From Kiritimatiellia bacterium (GTDB lineage: Bacteria > Verrucomicrobiota > Kiritimatiellia > RFP12 > UBA1067): DNA of 5,003 nucleotides. Made by a program: the position numbers and the translations under genes. Position 1 is the stretch's first letter. Every line of letters begins with the position of its first letter. Below the pieces are notes generated by a model. That model had not been told where the DNA came from, made no database searches, and worked only from the letters and a program-made list of their open reading frames with translations. Positions 1 through 5,003 of this stretch are shown piece by piece. The DNA lies in assembly GCA_017999015.1 (NCBI GenBank), contig JAGOBZ010000257.1:1-5003 (forward strand), written 5' to 3'.

Positions 1-24
1 CCATATTCAAGCAACCCTTTTGAC

Positions 25-28
25 AGGA
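25..28 (+). promoter_or_regulatory. ribosome binding site for the MscS-type gene
   Basis: AGGA lies 9 nt upstream of the GTG at 38. An in-frame TGA at 29-31 rules out any earlier start, so this site supports the GTG. The nearby ATG at 28 is in another frame. Confidence 0.6.
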
Positions 29-37
29 TGACGGCCT

Positions 38-859
38 GTGACTGTAAACACCTCCAAGCTGAATGCGGCGCTGACTGATTATGCGTTGCCCTTCCTGGGT
101 ATCTGCGCCTGGTTGATTTTCGGCGTCTGGGTTTCTTCTCTGCTGTCGCGCCTGCTCTATACCGGACTTTCCCGTAAACTGGGCGCGGACAAGGCGCGCG
201 CGTTTTCCAAGGGATTCAAGTTTCTGCTGATTGTGTTGTTTGTGGTCTCCCTGATCCGAGGGGCCGGAGTGGATATCACGGCGGTGCTGGGCGCGGCGGG
301 CGTGGCCGGCGTGGCCATCGGTTTCGCGTCGCAGACCAGTCTGTCCAACCTGATCAGCGGGCTGTTCTTGGTGCTGGAACGCCCGTTTAAGATCGGTGAT
401 TTAATCGAGGTCGACGGCTCAACGGGAACCGTCCACAGCATCGAAATGCTCTCCACGTATATCCGCACCTTCGACAACCGGGTCATCCGCATCCCGAACG
501 AGATGCTCGCAAAATCGAAGCTGATCAACCTGACCCACTATCCGATCCGGCGCATCGATCTGGATATCCGTGTGGCATGCAAGGAAGAGCCGGGCCGCGT
601 GATGACGGTGCTGCGCGAGGTCATCATCGCAAACCCGTCGTGCTTCAACGAGCCGGAGCCGCTGATCGCGCTGAAGCGGGTGGGCGGCGCCTCGCTGGAT
701 TTCTTTGTCGCGGTCTGGGTTGACCGGAAGGAGTTTCTGCCGACGCGTACTTCGCTGTTGCGGGATATCAAGGAGCGGTTTGACCGGGAGGGCATTGCGC
801 TGCCGTATGGGCGTGTCGCGGTAGTCCAGGGTGCGGGTGAGCCGACGATGAAGCTGTGA
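38..859 (+). CDS. MscS-family small-conductance mechanosensitive ion channel
   Basis: This 273-residue inner-membrane channel would open under membrane tension and release small solutes during hypo-osmotic shock. Two hydrophobic helices (about residues 14-40 and 60-76) come before the pore helix (about 80-112). The pore helix carries the family's Gly/Ala-rich stretch and the signature SLSNLISG, followed by ERPFKIGD at the start of the beta domain. RIPNEML (151-157) matches the conserved IPN motif, and the C-terminal alpha/beta domain ends with FDREGIALPYGRVAV. Length is close to E. coli MscS (286 aa). By alignment from memory, the pore-constriction leucines L105 and L109 of E. coli MscS correspond to V92 and F96 here, and the kink glycine G113 to T100. 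The GTG start is fixed by an in-frame TGA at 29-31 and an AGGA at 25-28, 9 nt upstream. The next gene begins within a few bases of the stop. The family call is firm; I give no symbol because many MscS paralogues exist. Confidence 0.95.
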   Translation: MTVNTSKLNAALTDYALPFLGICAWLIFGVWVSSLLSRLLYTGLSRKLGADKARAFSKGFKFLLIVLFVVSLIRGAGVDITAVLGAAGVAGVAIGFASQTSLSNLISGLFLVLERPFKIGDLIEVDGSTGTVHSIEMLSTYIRTFDNRVIRIPNEMLAKSKLINLTHYPIRRIDLDIRVACKEEPGRVMTVLREVIIANPSCFNEPEPLIALKRVGGASLDFFVAVWVDRKEFLPTRTSLLRDIKERFDREGIALPYGRVAVVQGAGEPTMKL

Positions 860-863
860 AGGG
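858..863 (+). promoter_or_regulatory. ribosome binding site for the membrane/TPR fusion gene
   Basis: GAAGGG overlaps the stop codon of the MscS-type gene. It touches ATG 864 with no spacer, which is too close for normal initiation. It sits 6 nt before GTG 870 and 12 nt before ATG 876, so 870 has the best geometry; GATGAG at 863-868 might instead serve 876. The overlap with the upstream stop suggests translational coupling. Confidence 0.45.
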
Positions 864-3278
864 ATGAGTGTGTCCATGAAAGGAATCCGGGTGGATCCAG
901 CAAGTTGGCGAGTGGCCGTCTGTGTGGCGGCCAGTCTGATGACGGGTGTGTTGCTGGCGGTGGGGTCGCGAGCGATGGACGCGGCGGCCGGACGGACGCT
1001 GCACACGGGGCTGATGTTTTGGCTTTGCACGGTTGCGGGGCTGGCATTGGGATATGTCGCGGCGGCGCTCGCCTGCCGCCGCAGACGGATACGCGGCGGC
1101 GGGATGCTGAGCCTGCTCTTTCTGGCACTGGCCGCAAGCGTGATCGTGCAGGGGACCTGTACACCCCGACTTGTCGTGTCGTGGCAAACGGTGTTGAATG
1201 CGATGACGCGGCGCGAGACGCAATATGTGTCGTTGCTGTTCCGAACGGGCCTGCTCTATGCAGGAGTGTCGGCGTTGGCGGTGGGGGCGCTCGCGCGGGT
1301 TGCGCTTCAGATGTTCCGGCAGGAGGCACCCGACGTCCGGCCCGGGACGGCGATCACGCTGGGCGTGCTGTTGGTCCTGCTGCCGGCCGGTGTCGGGTTT
1401 GGCATCGGGGAAGGGACGCTGATCCCGTGGTTGGGATTCGGGCTGCTGCGCGGGGCGGCGCTCTGGTTCGGTGTGCTCGCCAGCCTTGTGTTGGCGCGCG
1501 GGGTGTGGTCGATGCTGCCGGTGCTGGCGGTTGGGCTGGCCCTTTTTGGGGTCGGCCCGACGGAGTTGGACGCGGCTCTGGCCGCCGGGGTGTTCAGCCG
1601 GCTGGTGCATCGCGACAGCGGCTTCGCGCGCGGTCAGCCCGTGTTTGTCCGCCAGACACGGCACCATGCGGTCGCGGCCTATGAAGATTCAGATTACGGG
1701 TTTGTCTTCGCGCAGGACGGACGGCCGGTGCTGTTCGGCAATCGTTTCCACACGGCGCGCACGTTGACGGCGTATGTGCCGCTGCTGCTGCACCCGTCGT
1801 GCGCGCGGGCGGCTCTGTTCGGTCCTGAGGCGGGGCTCTATCTGCCGTTCTTGGCGCGTGCCGGCGTAAAGGAACTTGCGGTCGGCGGATGCGACGCGGC
1901 GCTGCTGAAGCTGGCGCTCGCTGCGGATGAACATCTCGCCGGTGCGTCGGTGGACGTGACGCGTGTGCTCCGGCAGCGCGCGCGTCTTGCGGCGTCTCAG
2001 GCGTACGACCTGATTGTGCTCGCCGGTGAGCCGATGTGGATGCGTGGCACCGGCAAGGCGTACGGTGCCGGATTGTTCGCCCGTTGCCGCTCGGCGCTCG
2101 CGCCCGGCGGCCTGGTGGCGCTGCACGTGGATGGCCGTGCGCTCTCGGCGCGGCGTTTCGCTGCGGTCACCCGTGATTTCGCGCGCGTCTTCCCGAACAT
2201 GCAGCTCTGGTGCACCGGGGCGTATGACTGGTTGCTGGTGGGGTCGAATGGCATGATCCAGAGTCCGGCCGATCAGATGCTGGCGTGTTTTGAACGTCAG
2301 CCGGTCATGCGCGATTTTGCCAGGGCGGGCGTGCTCGCTCTGCCTGAAGCGCTGGCCTGTATGGTCTGTGACGGCGCAGGCGTCGTGCCGTGGCTTGAGC
2401 GCACCGGTTTTGAAAGCGGGTGCGCCAATGCTGGGCGCGTGCCGCGGGTCGTGTTCGGCACCGGGGCGCCGGAGGGCCTGCTGACGCCGCACGCGCTTGA
2501 ACCTGTGCGGCAGAAGACGCTGGAATGGCTATTGCCGGGCGAGATGGACGTGGGCGTCTACCAGGCGATCCGTGACAAAACGCTGCTTTGCGCGGACGCA
2601 CGCACGCTGTCAGCCCGCGCCCTGGCGCAGACGGCGGCGGGCCAGGGCGAGGCCGGTCTGGCCGACGCGCGGGCTGCGGCGAAGCTCAATGTGCGTGATC
2701 CGCTGCTGACACGTCTGGCCGAGAGTTTGGAACTGGAGGGGCGGCGGCGCATCGCGATCGGTGAATTTAAAGGCGGGCTCAAGTGCTACGAGAATCTGCT
2801 CTCCTTTTCGCCGGGCTCCGCGCATTCGCATTACGGTATGGGGTTCTGCCTGCGGGCGAGCGGCGACAACGAAACCGCCTACCTGCACTTCGCGCGCGCG
2901 GTGGCAGCGGCGCCGGGACAGATCGGTTATCGGATGGAACTGGCCCAGGTGGCGGCAGCGATCGGCGAGTACGCGGAGGCCGACCGGCAGTACGAAGAGA
3001 TTCTGCGGCGGGAGCCCGAGCACGCGGAGGCGCTGTACCGGTATGCCACCTGTTTGTCGACCAAGCAACGGAAAGACCGGGATATGGTCCGGTCGCTGGC
3101 GCTGGCGGAACAGGCCTGCCGGGTGACCGCGTGGCAGAACCGTGAATTTGCATACGGGCTCGCCAATCTCTACATGGATGCGGGACGGGTGTTGGAAGGC
3201 ATGGGGCTCAAGCGGCGACTGAATGAAGGGGGCTCGCCGGAGGCTGTGCGGCCCCCGGCGGGACGCGTCGAGCCATGA
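864..3278 (+). CDS. Multi-pass membrane protein with degenerate spermidine-synthase-like domain and C-terminal TPR repeats
   Basis: This protein of about 800 residues has three parts. First, roughly seven hydrophobic helices (about 17-35, 48-70, 80-97, 121-148, 160-182, 186-210, 213-230). Second, a region at about 260-460 with the layout of spermidine synthase/class I methyltransferases: a beta-hairpin lid (270-292), a strand and loop at ALFGPEAG (317-324), a second strand ending near D344, YDLIVLAGEP (381-390), and LAPGGLVALHVDG (412-424). Third, after a helical linker, about three or four TPR units (about 620-770), such as ALYRYATC and EYAEADRQYEEIL. Residues expected for polyamine synthesis look lost: the catalytic Asp of the usual YDxIxxD is A387, the Gly-rich SAM loop is degraded, and I cannot find the usual substrate-binding YHE-type motif. 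I therefore infer a pseudoenzyme or scaffold. Start: ATG 864 abuts the GAAGGG, so GTG 870 or ATG 876 is likelier in use. The longest frame is given because the choices differ by at most four codons. Exact function is unknown. Confidence 0.85.
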   Translation: MSVSMKGIRVDPASWRVAVCVAASLMTGVLLAVGSRAMDAAAGRTLHTGLMFWLCTVAGLALGYVAAALACRRRRIRGGGMLSLLFLALAASVIVQGTCTPRLVVSWQTVLNAMTRRETQYVSLLFRTGLLYAGVSALAVGALARVALQMFRQEAPDVRPGTAITLGVLLVLLPAGVGFGIGEGTLIPWLGFGLLRGAALWFGVLASLVLARGVWSMLPVLAVGLALFGVGPTELDAALAAGVFSRLVHRDSGFARGQPVFVRQTRHHAVAAYEDSDYGFVFAQDGRPVLFGNRFHTARTLTAYVPLLLHPSCARAALFGPEAGLYLPFLARAGVKELAVGGCDAALLKLALAADEHLAGASVDVTRVLRQRARLAASQAYDLIVLAGEPMWMRGTGKAYGAGLFARCRSALAPGGLVALHVDGRALSARRFAAVTRDFARVFPNMQLWCTGAYDWLLVGSNGMIQSPADQMLACFERQPVMRDFARAGVLALPEALACMVCDGAGVVPWLERTGFESGCANAGRVPRVVFGTGAPEGLLTPHALEPVRQKTLEWLLPGEMDVGVYQAIRDKTLLCADARTLSARALAQTAAGQGEAGLADARAAAKLNVRDPLLTRLAESLELEGRRRIAIGEFKGGLKCYENLLSFSPGSAHSHYGMGFCLRASGDNETAYLHFARAVAAAPGQIGYRMELAQVAAAIGEYAEADRQYEEILRREPEHAEALYRYATCLSTKQRKDRDMVRSLALAEQACRVTAWQNREFAYGLANLYMDAGRVLEGMGLKRRLNEGGSPEAVRPPAGRVEP

Positions 3279-3291
3279 AACGCGCGACAAC

Positions 3292-3298
3292 AGGGAGG
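3292..3298 (+). promoter_or_regulatory. strong ribosome binding site for the sulfatase
   Basis: AGGGAGG is the best Shine-Dalgarno match I noticed in the window. It lies 5 nt before ATG 3304 and 8 nt before ATG 3307, the two adjacent in-frame starts. It decides against the longer frame beginning at 3223 and leaves a clean signal peptide at the N-terminus. Confidence 0.75.
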
Positions 3299-3303
3299 CT
3301 GGC

Positions 3304-4908
3304 ATGATGCGGACAGCATGGACGGCGATGGCCGTCGGAATGGGGCTCACCGCATGGCGGCTGCAGGCGCAGGTCACCGTGCCCGCGGCGGGGCGCCCGC
3401 CGCGTCCGCGGAATGTGGTCGTCATCCTGGCTGACGATGTGGGCTGGGGCGATCTTTCGTGTTATGGCGCAACCGCGGTGCAGACCCCGCAGGTGGACCG
3501 GTTGGCACGCGAAGGGGTGCGTTTCACGGATGCGCACGCCTCTGCGGCCACCTGCACGCCGACGCGCTACGCGCTGCTCACAGGCGAATACGCATGGCGC
3601 AGAAAGGGGACCGGGATCGCCACCGGTGATGCCGCACTGCTGATCGAGCCGGGCCGCACCACCTTGGCCGCCGTTTTTCAGCGCGCGGGCTATGTGACCG
3701 GCGTGGTCGGCAAATGGCACTTGGGGCTCGGCCCCGGACCGGGACTGACCGACTGGAACAAGGAGGTCGTTCCCGGGCCGCGCGAGATCGGGTTCGACTA
3801 TTCGTTTTTGATCCCCGCGACCGGCGACCGCACGCCGTGCGTGTATCTGGAGAACCAGCGCGTGGTGGGCCTCGAGCCCGACGATCCGATTCAGGTGAGC
3901 TTTAAGTTGAAAGAGGAGAATTATCCTGGCGAACTGGATGGACGCCGTGATCGGTCGCAGCTCAAGATGGACTGGGATTACGGGCACCACTTTGCGGTGG
4001 TCAACGGCATCGGCCGGATCGGCTACATGGCCGGCGGCAAGAGGGCTCGGTGGGTGGATGAAGAGATGGCTGACACGCTTGCGGCGAAAGGCGCGGCGTT
4101 CATCGCGCGTAACAAGGACAAGCCGTTCTTCCTGTATTTCGCCACGCACGACATTCATGTGCCGCGCGTGCCGCATCCGCGGTTTGTCGGCAAAACATCG
4201 ATGGGGCCCAGGGGCGATGCGATCGTGCAGTTCGACTTCCAGGTCGGGGCGATCCTCGATGCCTTGGACGCACACGGGCTGGCTGAAGATACGTTGGTGA
4301 TCATGAGCAGCGACAACGGGCCGGTCCTGAACGACGGGTACAAGGATCAGGCGGTTGAAAAGCTGGGGGCGCACCGTCCCGCCGGTCCCTACCGCGGCCA
4401 TAAGTACAGCGCCTACGAGGGCGGCACGCGCGTTCCGTTCCTCGTGCGCTGGCCGAAACGGGTCAAGGGCGGCACGCAAAGTGCGGCGCTGGTGAGTCTG
4501 GTCGATCTCGTTGCGACCTTTGCGGCTTTGTGCGGGCAGCCCCTGGCACACGGCGACGCGCCGGACAGCATGGATCTATCAGCCGCCCTGCTGGATTCCG
4601 GGACGGCGGGACGCACGTCGTTCATTGCGGAGGGCGCCCGCATGTCGGTGCGTGACGGCGTCTGGAAATTTATCCCGGCGAATGGCCGCAAAGACGGACC
4701 GCTGCGCGCGGACACTGGACGGCTGGGTGATCCTGACGCGTTTGTCAAAGGCGAGCAGGATACCGGCAGTTGGAATGTGGATCAGCTCTATAACACGGCG
4801 AGTGACCCGTGCGAAACCCATAATCTGGCCGGCTCGCAACCCGAACGGGTCGCGGCGATGCGCGCGATGCTGCAGAACGCGCGGACGGCCGGAAGGACGC
4901 GCCCGTGA
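3304..4908 (+). CDS. Exported S1-family sulfatase (arylsulfatase A-like, formylglycine-dependent)
   Basis: This 534-residue enzyme would hydrolyse sulfate esters, probably on a glycan, after Sec export. The N-terminus MMRTAWTAMAVGMGLTAW followed by RLQA|QV looks like a short signal peptide cleaved after about residue 22. Visible active-site elements in order: metal ligands D44-D45 in ILADDVGWGD; the formylglycine site C84 in CTPTR with R88; K137 and H139 in GKWHLG; H285 in THDIHVP; D337-N338 in SSDNGP; K367 in YRGHKYSAYEGG. These match the ARSA set (C69, R73, K123, H125, H229, D281, N282, K302), so the enzyme looks intact. The C-terminal subdomain (about 395-525) is also typical. Cys rather than Ser at 84 means maturation by an FGE- or anSME-type enzyme, neither of which is in the window. 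The frame is open back to an ATG at 3223, inside the preceding gene, but that adds 27 charged residues before the signal peptide. AGGGAGG at 3292-3298 places the start at 3304 or 3307. The substrate cannot be told from sequence alone. Confidence 0.96.
   Translation: MMRTAWTAMAVGMGLTAWRLQAQVTVPAAGRPPRPRNVVVILADDVGWGDLSCYGATAVQTPQVDRLAREGVRFTDAHASAATCTPTRYALLTGEYAWRRKGTGIATGDAALLIEPGRTTLAAVFQRAGYVTGVVGKWHLGLGPGPGLTDWNKEVVPGPREIGFDYSFLIPATGDRTPCVYLENQRVVGLEPDDPIQVSFKLKEENYPGELDGRRDRSQLKMDWDYGHHFAVVNGIGRIGYMAGGKRARWVDEEMADTLAAKGAAFIARNKDKPFFLYFATHDIHVPRVPHPRFVGKTSMGPRGDAIVQFDFQVGAILDALDAHGLAEDTLVIMSSDNGPVLNDGYKDQAVEKLGAHRPAGPYRGHKYSAYEGGTRVPFLVRWPKRVKGGTQSAALVSLVDLVATFAALCGQPLAHGDAPDSMDLSAALLDSGTAGRTSFIAEGARMSVRDGVWKFIPANGRKDGPLRADTGRLGDPDAFVKGEQDTGSWNVDQLYNTASDPCETHNLAGSQPERVAAMRAMLQNARTAGRTRP
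4891..4897 (+). promoter_or_regulatory. ribosome binding site for the partial downstream gene
   Basis: GGAAGGA lies inside the last codons of the sulfatase gene, 7 nt before GTG 4905. Its spacing is ideal and it is the main evidence that the GTG overlapping the sulfatase stop is a true start. Confidence 0.6.
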
Positions 4909-5003
4909 AAGGAACCGGAGAAGAGCAGACGGGGGCGCAGGCTGATTTTTCAGGCCTGCTGCCGGATGCCGTTCTGGACGCTGTGGAACGCGCGACCGGG
5001 CAG
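4905..5003 (+). CDS. 5' end of an unidentified gene, possibly an SrkA/APH-like phosphotransferase (runs off the window)
   Basis: A frame opens at GTG 4905 and stays open for 33 codons to the window edge. Its start overlaps the sulfatase stop as GTGA (4905-4908), and GGAAGGA at 4891-4897 sits 7 nt upstream, so both context and ribosome binding site support a real, translationally coupled start. The visible protein begins MKGTGEEQTGAQADFSG and continues with LLPDAVLDAVERATGQ. The second part resembles the short N-terminal helix of SrkA/YihE-like kinases and related APH-fold proteins (pattern L-[TS]-P-[DE]-x-[VI]-L-D-A-[VL]-E), which precedes their nucleotide-binding lobe. That resemblance rests on about 16 residues and is a guess. 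The existence of a gene here is much better supported than its function. Confidence 0.6.
   Translation, partial: MKGTGEEQTGAQADFSGLLPDAVLDAVERATGQ

Noticed and set aside
2..31. Tail of an upstream gene ending at TGA 29-31 (frame reading HIQATLLTG then stop)
   Set aside because: It would fit the operon pattern, but nine codons give no evidence of coding and another frame also stops nearby (TGA 21-23).
1..37. Promoter upstream of the MscS-type gene
   Set aside because: Only 37 bases are visible and I see no paired -35/-10 elements.
419..1667. Several long - strand open frames opposite the MscS gene and the membrane domain of the fusion protein
   Set aside because: Low-complexity Arg/Pro/His/Gln-rich translations, no motif, and complete overlap with well-supported + strand genes.
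905..1684. A 259-codon + strand frame inside the fusion gene
   Set aside because: It is a Gly/Ala/Arg-rich frame-shifted reading of the membrane domain. The main frame gives coherent hydrophobic helices there, so this is a shadow.
3223..3303. N-terminal extension of the sulfatase from ATG 3223
   Set aside because: It would add 27 mainly charged residues before the signal peptide and overlap the preceding gene by 56 nt, while a strong ribosome binding site directly precedes ATG 3304.
3279..3303. Transcription terminator between the fusion gene and the sulfatase
   Set aside because: The 25-nt gap holds no hairpin followed by a T-run; it is mostly ribosome binding site.
3208..4551. A 447-codon open frame on the - strand opposite the sulfatase
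   Set aside because: It lies fully opposite a gene with clear sulfatase motifs. Its translation is rich in Arg, His, Pro and Ala with no recognisable domain, as expected for an antisense shadow in GC-rich DNA.

Overview
The window is a GC-rich, gene-dense stretch in which every supportable gene lies on the + strand. Spacing is very tight: 4 nt or slightly more, 25 nt, then a 4-nt overlap. It reads as part of one operon whose promoter and terminator both lie outside the window. I see no RNA gene, mobile element, CRISPR array, long repeat or convincing terminator, and no gene-free stretch of 300 bases or more.

Layout: (1) at 38-859, a small MscS-family mechanosensitive channel starting at GTG; (2) at 864-3278, a large three-part protein with about seven N-terminal membrane helices, a degenerate spermidine-synthase-like (Rossmann methyltransferase fold) middle, and C-terminal TPR repeats; (3) at 3304-4908, an exported S1-family sulfatase of the formylglycine type with an essentially complete set of active-site residues; (4) from 4905 to the right edge, the first 33 codons of a gene whose N-terminus faintly resembles SrkA/YihE-type or APH-fold phosphotransferases.

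Organism: a high-GC Gram-negative-type bacterium. The sulfatase closely follows a sequence pattern I associate with the sulfatase-rich Verrucomicrobiota/Kiritimatiellota/Planctomycetota group and with Bacteroidota. High GC, together with a membrane/spermidine-synthase-like/TPR fusion, favours the PVC side. This is an inference from style, not a taxonomic proof.

How the genes might work together: the sulfatase would remove sulfate esters from a sulfated glycan or related compound in the periplasm or outside the cell. The MscS channel would relieve osmotic pressure. The role of the fusion protein is unknown. The tight packing argues for co-transcription but does not show a shared pathway. The most unusual item is the fusion protein, which keeps the outline of a spermidine synthase but appears to have lost its catalytic and cofactor-binding residues. 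I did not find a clearly new multi-gene system.
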